Position numbers and translations under genes: made by a program. From positions 5,062,961 through 5,126,960 of the forward strand of contig NC_135071.1 of the NCBI RefSeq assembly GCF_051401765.1: a stretch of DNA of 64,000 bases, written 5' to 3'. Each line of letters starts with the position of its first letter. Position 1 is the stretch's first letter. The notes beneath the pieces were generated by a model. It was not told the origin of the DNA. It searched no databases and was given only the letters and a program-made list of their open reading frames with translations. Of this stretch, positions 1 through 10,498 are shown piece by piece. The DNA is from Calliopsis andreniformis. Taxonomy: Eukaryota > Arthropoda > Insecta > Hymenoptera > Andrenidae.

Positions 1-295
1 AATCTACCAGCCCACTTTCCCCTCTCTCCTTCCACTACACATAAGATAAAGTTTAATCAAGGTGTGCTTTAGCACTTTAAAAGATCAAGAACCCTAAAGG
101 TCGATCTCCGCCACTTGAGACGACCACCCGTCTAGTTAGACCAACTCATTTGCCTCGTAGGGAAACACAAGTAATAGTAAACCAAAGATGGTGGTGGCTA
201 AAAGTGAACGTAGTCAGCTTGCCATGCAAGAACTCAGAATTTGAATCTTGTTTCTGTTCCGCTCTCTTTTTCATCTCATATATGTTCCCGTATTT
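1..295. other. Left-edge sequence without recognised feature
   Basis: No convincing coding exon, RNA or repeat is visible here. If the phospholipid phosphatase gene continues, its 3' exons lie further left than this window. Confidence 0.5.
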
Positions 296-460
296 ACTAC
301 ATATTAAGCGATACAATAGTGCCGCGACGCCAAGTATGAACGGGGCACTACTATGTACACTGTTTGGAGTTCTGCATATGAAAAACTTTAGTCGTGTATA
401 TCATTGGATCCATACCTCAGATCTAAAATTCAATGGTATTATCATAATATAATGTTGATA
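296..460 (+). repeat. Dispersed repeat, copy 1 (second copy near 18.1 kb)
   Basis: About 155 bp is similar in the same orientation to 18118-18270. Shared blocks include 'cgccaagt', 'gaaaactttagtc' and 'cagatctaaaattcaat'. Both copies contain an AGTGCCGC segment and an imperfect partner ending in a 'ctac' block, which suggests a small non-autonomous element. The family is not recognised. Confidence 0.6.
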
Positions 461-719
461 CGATCTTCCGATTAAGCCTAATCTCATCAAAATTGGTGCA
501 TCTGTTGCTGAGATCTCGTGCTGTAACCCAGATAACTGCTACTTTCAGCATTTTATTTTCAAGATTATCTTCTTCTAACAATAAGACTAGATGTCCGTAC
601 GTCCGCATGTCTGGATGTCTATCATGTAAAGTTCTTTCTATACTGCATATCGAACGTAGTATCTGTCACTTAGATAGAGATCATTATTCGCAGCCAACAG
701 CCTTTCTTGAGAATATTAT

Positions 720-1385
720 TAATTTGTAAGTATAATTGTTCGTACAAAATACATACAGAGATATTCCTCAGAATGTCATCGTTTGATCTCTATACTCATC
801 TCTCAAAAGTTCATAAAGATCTCTGAGGATCGTATCAGTAGCGGATTTACGCACAGGCAATTGCCTCGAGATCCGTAAGACAAAGATATTCTGTACGCGC
901 AAATGAACAAAATATGTAGTATTAGCATTCGCTACAAAAAATTTCAAGCAAATCGGATAAAGGTTTACGGAGTTATTGTTAGTTTTTATCCACTAGAATG
1001 TGGATATAGCTACTTTATTATCGCGATAAATGTGAAAGACACGTCTTTTCTAATGCTTGGTCTAAATATTCTTAATTTTATATCAATTTAATTTTGCATA
1101 AAAATAATTTATATATTTTAATGGGGCTCCAGAAATTTGGAACATCTCAGGCCTCTTAAAGACTAGATCTGTCATTGCCCCCTTTTATGAAATCGAAAAA
1201 AGAAAATATTAGAGCAATTGAAAAGACTATGTGTGGTTTGTGTCGCTTGCCGGTAATTCGAACAGTTAAATCTCAGCGTTTCAAGAGCGAGAGAATAAGA
1301 TTTATATCTACCTTCTCTCATGGCTTTTCACAGTTGTCCGATGTGCCGAGCTGACATACACGTGGCTTGTATATTAATTGTGTAG
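720..1385 (+). repeat. Family J dispersed repeat, copy A
   Basis: This is one copy of a degenerate family also seen at 8402-9516 (+), 54610-56015 (+, interrupted), 45243-45700 (-), 6840-7077 (-) and 53460-53600 (-). Diagnostic blocks are 'tctctgaggatcgtatcag', 'attgcccccttttat' and 'ctcagcgtttcaagagcgag'. Copies B to D end at a TTAA close to a 'gtcacgtgact' motif, so the family may be a TTAA-targeting non-autonomous element. No coding sequence is apparent; short ORFs across it are not conserved between copies. Confidence 0.7.
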
Positions 1386-1413
1386 CAGAGGAGGAAATTT
1401 TCGAAGTTGCATT

Positions 1414-1479
1414 TCCAATTTGGAATCATATATAACATGATATATAATATAATCATATATAATATGATTCCAAATTTGG
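1414..1479. repeat. Near-perfect AT-rich hairpin
   Basis: A 66 bp palindrome runs from 'ccaatttggaatcatat' to 'atatgattccaaatttgg' with an AT-rich centre. It sits directly after family J copy A, where other copies carry a related 'ccaaattggaaatg' stretch, so it may be a local inverted duplication of the J subterminal sequence. Confidence 0.75.
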
Positions 1480-2256
1480 AAGAATAATAAATGTGCTAAA
1501 CGTTTATAATTCACAATCGAACACCATTTTTGTTATTCTTGACTTTCTAATATGCGCTTATAAAATCATCTTTTATAGGTATATATTTTTTTGCAACTTA
1601 CTTTCGTTATGCAAACAGTTAAATAATTATAATTATTTTATTCAAGAAAGATGTGTAAATACAACCTTCTCCAGAACTAGCGGTACAAGTGGAAAAGTGG
1701 TACGTTCAATTTTTTGATATCATGCTTTCCTTTCGAGAAAATTGAGTTCGAATTTTCGCCGAGGACGAAAGTATCGAAGTTTCAGAGATCTGAAGGGTAA
1801 ACGGAGAAAGATGAATGTTTCTAGCTTACAGTTACTTATGTACATCTGTACTTGATCGAAATTTAAACTCAATTTTTTTAAAAAATGAAGCACGATATCG
1901 AATATTTTTATTTTATATTTTCGACTTATTTTTTTATGTGAATCGTTACCTTTCCACTTACACCAACACTTCTGAGACACGCTGTACATGTACATTTAGA
2001 ACAGTATGACTTACCACAATGAAAACTGTCGTATACATGGAAAGAGCGGAATGTCCAGATGGGAATGATTTACTGGAGTCTGAAACAAACCACTCTGAAT
2101 CTACTGTATTCGTACACGTGTATACTTCCACATATCTGAAACAAAATACATTTACACTTCCTAAAGTATTTTAATGGAAACAATATAAAGCTTACATTCA
2201 AGATGACATACATATACACACATGTGAGATACATCCAGGAAGTAAGTTCCAATTGA
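1480..2256. other. AT-rich sequence without recognised feature
   Basis: Low-complexity AT-rich sequence with a few short ORFs on both strands that show no family motif. Nothing further can be supported. Confidence 0.5.
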
Positions 2257-2442
2257 TTGTTAAAAAAAAATTCAGAAATTTATTTTCAAAACATTTTGTT
2301 TCCATTACATACTGCATATGTTAAACTACTTTTCCACATAGTTTCCATGTTAAAAAAAAGTTCAGAAATTTATTTTCAAAACATTTTGTTTCTATTACAT
2401 ACTGCATATGTTAAACTACTTTTCCACATAGTTTCCACCATT
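2257..2442 (-). repeat. Tandem duplication (unit about 90 bp) of a mariner 3' end
   Basis: Two near-identical units lie head to tail and share 'cattttgtttc', 'attacatactgcatatg' and 'aaactacttttccacatag'. On the minus strand each unit holds the last codons of a mariner-type transposase and its stop (reading NYVEK then TAG). The duplication is downstream of the transposase tail annotated next. Confidence 0.8.
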
Positions 2443-2494
2443 ATTCAGACACATGTCATAACGGAGCACCAGTTTTTGGACCTCTACCTTAGAG
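2416..2494 (-). pseudogene. Mariner-like transposase, C-terminal tail
   Basis: The minus strand reads LVLRYDMCLNNGGNYVEK followed by a stop, which matches the conserved C-terminal end of mariner transposases of the type with a RYDKCL..GGNYVEK tail. It lies directly beside the rest of a mariner transposase that is on the opposite strand (2496-2895), so the tail has been inverted relative to the body or comes from a second copy. It is a short fragment and non-functional. Confidence 0.7.
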
Positions 2495-2495
2495 A

Positions 2496-2895
2496 ATGAT
2501 TTCGCTTAAGAGTTTGTTGAATTCTTACCTAATAAGCTCAATAATTACCACAGGTGTCTATTATGAGACATTAAAAAACTGTGTCGTGTTAACCAGAGTA
2601 AGAAGCACCACATACTTACTCGCGGTGTTGTGTTGTTTCATGACAATGCTCGAGCATACACTGTTGCCTAGACTCAAGATTTCATTTTATTATTTGTTTG
2701 GAAACAAACTGATTTATCCTACTTACATCTAATTTTAAATAACACTAAATCATTTTCATCTATTTCTGCGCCTGAAAATCATCATAAGTGGCTTGAGTTT
2801 CCACCACGACGACGATGTCAAAGACATTGTGAACGCTAAGCTTTCATCTCAGGCGACATCAGCCTGTGATGCGAGGAAACGAAAACTGATACTCT
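2496..2895 (+). pseudogene. Mariner-like transposase, central to C-terminal fragment
   Basis: In shifting plus-strand frames the sequence reads VEFLPN, then GVVLFHDNARAYTVA around 2625-2670, then HLFLRLK and FHHDDDVKDIVNAKLSSQA near 2755-2865. These match, in order, the VEFLP, HDNARPH (second catalytic Asp) and DLAPSDYHLF to FHDDEDVK blocks of mariner transposases. The DLAPSD block itself has decayed. The N-terminal DNA-binding half and first catalytic Asp are absent. Several frameshifts and stops make it a relic. The identity rests on recognising the motifs, not on a search. Confidence 0.75.
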
Positions 2896-2907
2896 AAACA
2901 AACTATG

Positions 2908-3647
2908 GAGTCATTCCACGCGAAATCGGGCACGTTTTGGAGTAAGTTTTTGTAGATTGCTCAAATCTGAATTTGTTGTAGTCTTTAACGATATTTAAAT
3001 GTACCCCAAAGTATTTTTCAAAATTTTGAAAATTGTCGATTTTACAGCTGTTTGAAGTTAAGAGCTAACTTGTTTTTAAAAAATTATAGCTATTGAACTA
3101 GTAAGCGGATGAAGATGAGCTTTACGGTGCTTATAGAGAAAACATTGAAGTTTCTAAACAAAATTATTTCGATTAAAAAAAGTTGTTAAAAAAAGTTGTT
3201 GTGTGCCGCGACGGACGCGTCGTCGCTGGCAGCCTGTGCATTGTTAAGCGATCCATCCTGCATTCCTTCCTGCCGCCTGAGCGTCGCCACTAAGGATAAG
3301 GACAACTACTCCTAATATGCTTGGTGCTGTCGATCGCATCCCTCCGATTATCTTGTCTAGGCAATTAAGAGCATCCCTTAGTTCCCGTCAAAATTCCATA
3401 CCACCCACAACGACCCCACGTGAAGGGTGTAAAACCTGAAGCAACCGAGGCTTTACACGACTATTCCTAATCCGGACACCGAACGCAACGTATCGCTAGT
3501 AAAACCCAGTGCGTACTTGTTTCTTTGTAAAAAGCTTACCTTTTCTTGGGGTACGTTTAAATATCGTTAAAGACTACAACATATTCAAATTTGAGCAATC
3601 TACAAAAACGTACTCCAAAACGTGCCCGATTTCGTGTGGAATGACCC
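2908..3647. mobile_element. Foldback TIR element I1 (non-autonomous)
   Basis: The ends are inverted copies of about 105 bp: left starts 'gtcattccacgcgaaatcgg' and right ends with the complement 'tttcgtgtggaatgac'. The arms also share 'gtagtctttaacgatattt'. The interior contains a GC-rich block (CGTCGTCGCTGGCAGCC) and no ORF. The left arm and GC block recur inverted at 6160-6684. A flanking TA on both sides is compatible with a Tc1/mariner-type target, but the exact ends differ by a few bases. Confidence 0.75.
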
Positions 3648-3885
3648 TATGTAGAAAAGTAGATTATGAGTTATAGAATGTAATAGCTACAAATTAGTTT
3701 TGAAATAAATTTCTGATTTTTTTAGACAAGCAATCAGAACATACTTTCTGGATATCCACATACATAGTACGTAAGTAGTTATGTTATGAACATAAGTATT
3801 TAGAACACTGTTCAAGCGAGGATTCGCGTGGCGTTTATCTATGTTCAAGAAAGTTGAAGCACTACATACCACATAAATATGTATA

Positions 3886-6010
3886 CAGGGTGTCTCACAT
3901 AAGGTGGCGGAGCCGAAAAGGGGAGATTCCTGGGGTGATTCTAAACACCCTTTTCCTTTGCAAAAATGTTCTCTGAAGCTTTGTTAACGAGTTATTAACG
4001 AAAAACATCGACCAATTAGAAAGCGCGAATAGCGAGCGCTCGGCCGTTCAGTGACAGGGCATAAGCTACGCGTAGTGTTTCCTACTCGCTGTGCTCGAAT
4101 CTTGTACAAGAAACTTAAGATCTCTATGTTATTGCCCAATTTCTCTTAAACTATTAGATGGAAAATTATGAAAAAAATCAGGGACACGTCAGCTATTCCG
4201 ACACATATTATGGAATTTTTTCAAATTTTTAAATTAATTATCTAAGTTGTAAAAAATAAAAATCTAGAAGAAGAATATAAAAATGCCGATTTAGTAAAGT
4301 AATGCTATAGCAAGATAATAACAAACAATGTTTCCGTAGTTCCTACAGATTGTACATTATTTTACTGGGTATCAAAACATTGAAAAATGTACAAAAATAC
4401 TTATTCCATAAAGAATGAACGAAAGTTGGACGTATTAGTTGCTGCAATCGGTAAAAAGTACGGACACATCAGTTTTCATTTTTTTAATTATGGCGCACCG
4501 AATAATAATTAATAATAATAATAATTATTATCAGCAGTTCCATATTTCATCCGTCCGAATGCATCGAAAGGACTTGAACGGTAAACGCGACACAACCCTC
4601 GCGACCTTCGGCTTCGCTGTACCGCTGTACTTGCAGGCCAATACTTGTGATCATAAACGGCCACATCTGCGAGACACTCGTTGCCGTCTCCTACTCTAAT
4701 CCGATATGCCTTTGCTTTTCCCCATGAATTTGCTTGTAACTTTTTCGACCCGAAGAGGAGACTACCACCTCCACTAAAAAAAAGTAACCGAGGAAGATCC
4801 AACCTCGTTGGTGTCAACTAATAAATCAAATTCGAGTATTTCGACGAAACTACACCCCGAGAAGTCGCGCTGGAGGGATGCGAGGGCACGAGGAACGAGA
4901 CTTCGGAAAATTCGCCAGTATCAATCGCAATTTCGCCGCTGAAGTATGTAACATCTTGTTTTTATTTACGGAATGCCGCAGAACGTTTCAAAATAGTCGA
5001 TTGTCGGTTATTAAAAGGTCAAGTGCTCGTTTAGTGAAGTGATCAGTGTTAGTGACCGCGTAGTGTTGTAAATGCAAGGTGTCTTCTTGTGGTCTTGGAT
5101 ACCTGCGATCAGCGCTACCTGGGCATCATCCCCCAATGTTCGGGATCGGCACAACGACCTAATGGAGCGAGTGTTCAAGCAGCAAGTGAATTCCTCTCCG
5201 AATGGGTGAGTTTTACAGTGAGTTTTCAATGTTTCAATACACAGTAAAATAACGTACAAGCCGTAGGAATTACGAAAACATTACTTTTTATTTTTTTTAC
5301 TATGGCATTACTTTACTAAATCGGCATTTTAAAACTCTTTCTTCTCGTTTTTTATTTTTTACAACTTGGATAATTAATTTAAAAATCTGAAAAAATTCTA
5401 TAATATATGTCTCAATAGTTAACGTGGTCCTAATTTTTTTCATAATTTTTCCTTTCATAATAGTTTTAACAAAATTGGTCAATATCCTTCTTGTCTCTCG
5501 TTTTTTATGTTTTAGAATTTTGATAATTAATTTAAAAATCTGAGAAAATTCCACATTTGTCGCGATAGCTAAGGTGTTCCTAATGTTTTTCATAATTTTT
5601 TATCCTATAGTTTATAAGAAATTAACACTAACATTGTCTGTTTTTTCTACAACTTGGCTAATAATTTAAAAATCTGAAAAAATTCCACAATATTTGTCGC
5701 GATAGTTAGGCGTGCCCCTAATTTTTTTCATAATTTTTCATGCAGTACTTTAGGAGAAATTTGGCAATAATGTGTAAAGGTCTTGAGTTGTTTGTACAAG
5801 CCTCGAGCACAGCGAGTAGGAAACACTACGCGTAGCTTGTGTCACTGAACGGCCGATCGCTCGCTATCCGCGCTTTCTGATTGGTCGATGTTTTTCGTTA
5901 ATAACTCGTTAACAAAGCTTCAGAGAACATTTCTGTAAAGGAAAAGGTTATTTAGAATCACCCCAGGAATCTCCCCTTTTCGACTCCGCCACCTTATGTG
6001 GGACACACTG
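3886..6010. mobile_element. Foldback TIR element F1, about 2.1 kb, TA target site
   Basis: Inverted arms of roughly 370 bp run from 'CAGGGTGTCTCACATAAGG' at the left to its complement ending 'gtgggacacactg' at 6010, flanked by TA on both sides. Arms share 'ggggagattcctggggtg' and the core 'aacgagttattaacgaaaaa'. The interior has AT-rich tandem repeats and a segment (4560-5230) also present in copy F4. ORFs across it are low-complexity or antisense and not transposase-like, so the copy is non-autonomous. TA flanks and a CAGGGTG end suggest Tc1/mariner-type mobilisation, but this is inference. Confidence 0.85.
5320..5760. repeat. Three tandem units of about 150 bp inside F1
   Basis: Three imperfect direct repeats share 'aattaatttaaaaatctga', 'aaaaattc' and 'tcataatttttc'. 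The same unit occurs once in the F1 left arm in opposite orientation (around 4150-4260) and in F2, F3 and F4. The array therefore amplifies subterminal TIR sequence. The minus-strand ORF across it is a by-product of the repeat. Confidence 0.75.
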
Positions 6011-6159
6011 TATATCGGTAACTCATGCGAAAGGTTAGATAGAAAAGCAGATGAGTGAGGGTTTCCACTGTTAGACAGTGATGGTTTAGAACATTAAGAT
6101 AAATACTTTTTTCTTTACAAAACAAGATTTATAAATTTATTTAAAGCTAGCCATAACTC

Positions 6160-6684
6160 TCTGAGTCCGCTGGAGACGAGTAGGCTGCCAGCGACGACGC
6201 GCCCGCCACAGCAGTGCGACTCGACTCAGCGTCAACTTTCGGCAATTTTTACAGGGCCAATTTTAAAATGTCCATCTTTTTGAAAGTTGGTCCATCAAGG
6301 GGAAGGATCAAACTATATTCTCCTTTTTTTCCAGATTTTTAAAATCGCGCATCATCTTAAAAACCTGTATTTGTTTAAAATAATTGCAAAAAAGATGATT
6401 AAAAAACAATTTTTTTTAAATGAAATAATTTTTTTTACAAACTTCAATGTTTTCTCTATAAGCACCGTAAAGCTCATCTCCATCCGCTTACTAGTTCAAT
6501 AGCTATAATTTTTTAAAAAAAAGGTAGCACTTAACTTCAAACAGCTGTAAAATCGACAATTTTCAAAATTTTGAAAAATCCTTTAGGGCACGTTTAAATA
6601 TCGTTAAAGACTACAACATATTCAAATTTGAGCAAATTACAAGAACTTGCTCCGAAACGTGCCCGATTTCGCGTGGAATGATCC
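6160..6684 (-). mobile_element. Partial foldback element I2 (half copy, inverted relative to I1)
   Basis: From the block 'ggctgccagcgacgacgcg' to the terminus 'cgaaatcgggcacg' complement at about 6684, this is the reverse complement of the left half of I1, with about 200 bp more interior than I1 retains. Only one terminus is present. Together I1 and I2 bracket F1. Confidence 0.75.
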
Positions 6685-6839
6685 GAGAGAGAGAGATTTA
6701 AAGTGAAGCTTACTCTTTGGCTCTTGAAACTCAAACGCTATCCAAGTCGCGGTTAAGCAGCACGAGACATGCTCAATCTTTTGGATTGTCCAAATATTTG
6801 CACTTCCCAACTTACAACTAAAATGAGACTCTTCAGTGT

Positions 6840-7077
6840 GATTCTCAGAGAGTCGTATGAAATTCTGAGAGATGAGTTTGGAAATTAAACGATGACATTT
6901 TGTAAAATATCTCGTGCTAATGCGTACTTCTTGGGAACAATTAAAACAAATCTATGTACAGACTGTAGCAGGATGTGTGATAAAACTAGAAAGGTATATA
7001 TGTATACAATAATGACATTAGCACTGCTTATTTTTTCACATACGTATGAAGGCCAAGGATAGTCAAATACACATATA
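6840..7077 (-). repeat. Family J arm plus start of the duplicated block
   Basis: The stretch with 'gatgagtttggaaattaaac' and 'acattagcactgctta' matches 52370-52525 and, in part, 53460-53600, and is inverted relative to J copy A. It begins a block of about 2.5 kb that recurs, with different insertions, at 52.3-56 kb. Confidence 0.65.
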
Positions 7078-7562
7078 TGTCGGAATAGAATTGTTTGAAT
7101 CTATCCTTTATTGAACAATTCACGAGTAATACAAACACGCGACAGAAATTCAGAAAAAGAACAAGCGTCATTGTGATAACCGCAAATCGTCTCGCAGTCC
7201 GTACATCGAAGCCGTAATCGTAATCGCAATCGTAACTTTTACCGTAATCTTGTCGTCTCGTGATTCGCGTTATTCTGTTTTCGCGCGCCGCGGACGCGTC
7301 CATTTATCTCAGGCCGATGGAACATTCTCGACTGATCTAGATGTATGTAGTTCGAATTTAACGTATGACGGCTCGTCAACCGTTTTCGCGGCGTATAAAA
7401 ACAATATATACAACAGACGACGCTCACGCACGCGCACACACACACGCTCGCTCTCTCGCACACATACCAACGCGGGAGAGTTCGCACATCACGATCAGCT
7501 GTTCGTTATATTAAATTTGAGTCTTGAGACGTTGCGAATTTTCTCGACGCTCGCTGTCTACA
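7078..7562 (-). mobile_element. Solo LTR (485 bp) with 4 bp target duplication
   Basis: The element begins TGTCGG and ends TCTACA on the plus strand and is flanked by TATA on both sides (7074-7077, 7563-7566). In the minus orientation it has LTR-like content: TGTAGACAGCG start, a TATA-like 'tttttatacg', an 'aataaagg' poly(A) signal near the end, and a TTCCGACA terminus. The paralogous block near 52540 reads 'catatatcag' without the insert, exactly the predicted empty site. ORFs inside it on both strands are therefore not host genes. No internal retrotransposon region remains. Confidence 0.8.
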
Positions 7563-7566
7563 TATA

Positions 7567-8050
7567 TCAGACGAATCTTTAAATTCAATTTTCCCGAAAA
7601 CTATGTATCTTATAAAAAAACTATATTCTTTACTTTCAATTTCATTCCATCACCCTCTTTTCAATTGTACCACATGCCCTGTCACATTCTATATGTTGAG
7701 AAGTTAACACTATCATCAAAATAAGCGGTGGGGTAATTGCGAATAATAGTTTGATTGTAAGTGACAGGTCCTAGCTTTGATACCTAGTCTAAAAAGAACT
7801 TCTTCTTTCTTTTTTTAAATATTTAAATTGCATATAACAGTTTGTTACAAATATTGTAATTGTTTTACACAAATTTTCATTCATAAATAAATATATAACA
7901 CATATATTTAAACTTTTTTTTACTTTTTTCTTTGTGTTCTATCGAGGAATTTCCAGTGCTTGGACGCAGTGTCGAAACATACGCAATGCAACGTTTCCGT
8001 ATGTATGTGATTTATTGCATTTGTTTTCTCATGTGTTGTGTTTGATTGTG
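7567..8050 (+). repeat. Duplicated block, paralogous to 52548-52677 and 54999-55370
   Basis: Sequence from 'aatctttaaattcaatttt' through 'ttgagaagttaa' matches 52548-52677. The sequence from 'aaaataagcg' through 'atcgaggaatttcca' matches 55018-55260. In the other copy these two parts are separated by a 2.3 kb insertion at TTAA, so this copy shows the uninterrupted state. Confidence 0.8.
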
Positions 8051-8054
8051 TTCG

Positions 8055-8401
8055 GTTAGTCCATAATAAAATTCCATAATTTGTATCGCAATAGCTAACA
8101 TGTCCCTGATTTTTTTTATAATTTTTTATCCAATAGTTTATGAGAAATTGGACATTAACGTAGAGATCTTGAGTTTCTTGTACAAGACTCGTGCACGGTG
8201 AGAGCAAACGCTACGCGTAGCTTGTGAACCGTCATTGGTCGGACGAGCGTTCGATACCCGTAGTCTCTTATTGGTCGATGTTTTCCGTTAATAACTCATT
8301 AACAAAACTTTAGAGGACATTTTTGCAAAGGAAAAAGTTGTTTAGAATCACCCCAGGAATCTCCCTTTAATGGCTCCCTCACTTTGTTTGGGACAACACT
8401 G
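8055..8401 (-). mobile_element. Partial foldback element F2 (one terminus)
   Basis: This is one arm of the F family ending at 8401 with '...tttgggacaacactg' and flanked by TA. It shares 'aatcaccccaggaatctcc' and the 'ttaataactcattaac' core with F1. The opposite arm is missing. It interrupts the duplicated block relative to the copy at 55.3-55.5 kb. Confidence 0.8.
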
Positions 8402-9516
8402 TATACATGTAATATGTATGCATTCTTATTTTAGAGAAAAATTCAAATATATTTTTTAGATATCTATTTATGAATGAAAGTTTGTACAAAATAACTGCAG
8501 TATTTGTGAAATAATGCTATACGCAATCTAAATATTTTAAAAAGACAACCGCAGCTACCCAATAGCCTTCATTCAGAATGCTATTATTAATTTCAAAAGA
8601 TATGTATATACACAGACTTGGATTGATTGTTCATAAAAAATACGCATAGAAATATTTCAGAAAACGTCATCACTTCTAGACTTGTCCTTAAAAATTTCAT
8701 AAAAATCTCTGGGGGTCTCACCAATAGTGGATTTATGCACAGGTAGTCACCTCGTGATTCGTAAGACAGGATCGCGAAAAATATATGTATGTATGCATTA
8801 TTTCACCAGAAATTCCGTACGTGCAACAGCGCAATTGAACAGAATAGCATTAACAACAACTACCAAAAATTTGAAGCCAATCCAACGAAATTATACTGAG
8901 TTATTGTTAGCTTTTCGTACTTAGAGTAAGGATTATATAGCTACATTATTATCGCAATATATGTGAAACAAATTTCTTTTCAAATACTTGATCCAAATAT
9001 TCGTATTTTTATGTGTATTTAATATTGCATGAAAATGAAATAATACATATTGCCCATAATTTATTTATTACAATAGAACTCCAAAAATTTGTGAGGTCTC
9101 GGTCCTCTTGAAGATTAGATCCGCCACTGCCCCCTTTTAACAAATCGAAAAATGAATATATTTGGGCAATTAAAAAGATCGTGCAGGCTCGTATCACTTG
9201 CCAGCAACTTGAACAGTTGAATCTCAGCGTTTCAAGAGCGAGAGAGTGAGGGTCACATGTGCTTTCTCTCGCGACTTTCCTCAGCTGTCCATGCGTCGAA
9301 CTCGCATACACGTGGCTCATGTAATAGTATATGTATATAATGGAGGGGGAAATTTCCTAAGCCGCGTCCCAAATTCGAAATCATAGAATAGCTCCATCTC
9401 GCGTTGAGTAAACAGGTACGTGTTTGTAGGTAATACTATTTCTATAACGAAAACTGTAACAGCAGATACCAATGTGGCAATTTCGAAAAGTCACGTGACT
9501 AGTCAACCCCCTTAAC
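8402..9516 (+). repeat. Family J dispersed repeat, copy B
   Basis: Matches copy A (720-1385) and the interrupted copy at 55430-56015 plus 54610-54994. Landmarks are 'aatttcataaaaatctctgg', 'actgcccccttttaac', 'cagcgtttcaagagcgag' and 'aaaagtcacgtgactag'. It ends at 'cccccttaac', a TTAA site, close to the phospholipid phosphatase exon at 9614. No conserved ORF is present. Confidence 0.75.
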
Positions 9517-9613
9517 AAGACGTACTAGATTGTATTATCGAACTGTACAACAAAAACTTTAATAAATAGACGATTCCTTGTAAAGAATTCCAAATTAATA
9601 GTAAAATACTTAC

Positions 9614-9837
9614 TTATCAGTGCAATTCTCAGCCTCACGTGGTCTACATGTATCTAAAAAATGTGGCCTCGGTTCACCGATGAGAGTTTTCATGACATCA
9701 CAAATAAATGTCAAAGCGACTATTCCAATTGTATAATGTCCGTACCACAGCCACACTTGTTTTGTTCTTGATCCAGCACATCCTAAAGTTACGTCATAAC
9801 CGTCTACGGGATGACATAAAAATTCCGCTATCCACAT
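9614..9837 (-). CDS. Phospholipid phosphatase (wunen/PLPP family), internal exon with catalytic motif 1
   Basis: This exon encodes about 74 residues of a PAP2-family lipid phosphate phosphatase, an integral membrane enzyme that removes phosphate from lipids such as phosphatidic acid and lysophosphatidate. The motif KTLIGEPRP followed by HFLDTC fits the K-x6-RP first catalytic motif and the PHFLDVC context of animal family members. It follows a hydrophobic segment (YTIGIVALTFICDV) and precedes extracellular-loop residues (ENCTD, a possible N-glycosylation site). The exon is bounded by an acceptor 'atttgtag' and a donor 'gtaagt', both consensus. It joins in phase 0 to the upstream exon at 17707-17908. 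The exons for motifs 2 (PSGH) and 3 (SR..H..D) were not found to the left in this window. Confidence 0.85.
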
Positions 9838-9879
9838 CTACAAATATGTTATTAATATGTAAATACAAGAAAATTCCTA

Positions 9880-10049
9880 TTAACACATTCATTGCCAGCA
9901 TTACACATTCGAAAATTAAATTTATATTCATATTTACTAAATCTGAATTGTATATAAGTAAAAATTTGTATGTTTTGCAGAAAATCGAAAAATAGAGCAT
10001 GTCCTGTGATAGAGGTTTGCGCTCCGTGATGTAGTGGCGAAAGTGTTAA
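9880..10049. mobile_element. Putative TTAA-flanked MITE (piggyBac-type)
   Basis: About 170 bp bounded by TTAA on both sides with imperfect inverted ends: left 'TTAACACATTCATTGCC', right complement 'TTAACACTTTCGCCAC'. It lies in the large intron, about 40 bp upstream of the acceptor of the exon at 9614-9837. The TIR match is short and imperfect, so chance is possible. Confidence 0.4.
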
Positions 10050-10498
10050 TAACATTTCAAACATAAACTATAAACAAAATGCAGATTCAACTCATATAAT
10101 TAATAGTATGGTAAATTTTCTTAATTACGTGCTAAACAATAACGTTGAACTAAATGTATTTATTATAACGGAATTTTGTGTAACAGATTTTTTACGTGTA
10201 TAGATTTCTTTATATATTAAAAGACAAAAAATATAAATATTATTACACTATAGATCTTTATGCAACTGCATATTTTCATAAATCTGCTAATGAAATGGAA
10301 TCTAAACACTGCAATTTATACTTTATTTTTTGTATTTTTGTATTATTTGCATTTTCTAATTTTTTATGGGTTCAAAATACATAGGGTTCCACAGTTTAGT
10401 TTTTATAGTACAGTAATGTCTCGATACGAATAAACTTTTCAGCTCTCAATACAAGCCCGTTGCTATTCCCACCATTTTGATTGTAATTTGCAGCGACG
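10050..10498. other. Intronic AT-rich sequence; possible pogo-like end
   Basis: Mostly AT-rich with no coding signal. At 10412 'tacagtaatgtctcgatacg' resembles the CAGTAATGT ends of TA-targeting elements such as the one at 58193-59326. No partner end was found. Confidence 0.3.

Noticed and set aside
4439..5260. Overlapping ORFs of 80-100 codons in F1
   Set aside because: Present inside a foldback element and not maintained as open frames in the related copies F3 and F4; no transposase motif.
5320..5760. Regular repeats considered as a CRISPR-like array
   Set aside because: Units are about 150 bp tandem copies of TIR sequence without unique spacers, in a eukaryotic context.
7028..7582. Gene-like ORFs on both strands with a hydrophobic segment and an upstream TATA-like box
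   Set aside because: They lie in a 485 bp solo LTR with target duplication and an empty site in the paralogous block.
9494..9700. Possible polyadenylation/3' end of the phosphatase gene just downstream of 9614
   Set aside because: The exon ends in a consensus donor (gtaagt) and catalytic motifs 2 and 3 are still missing, so the gene must continue.
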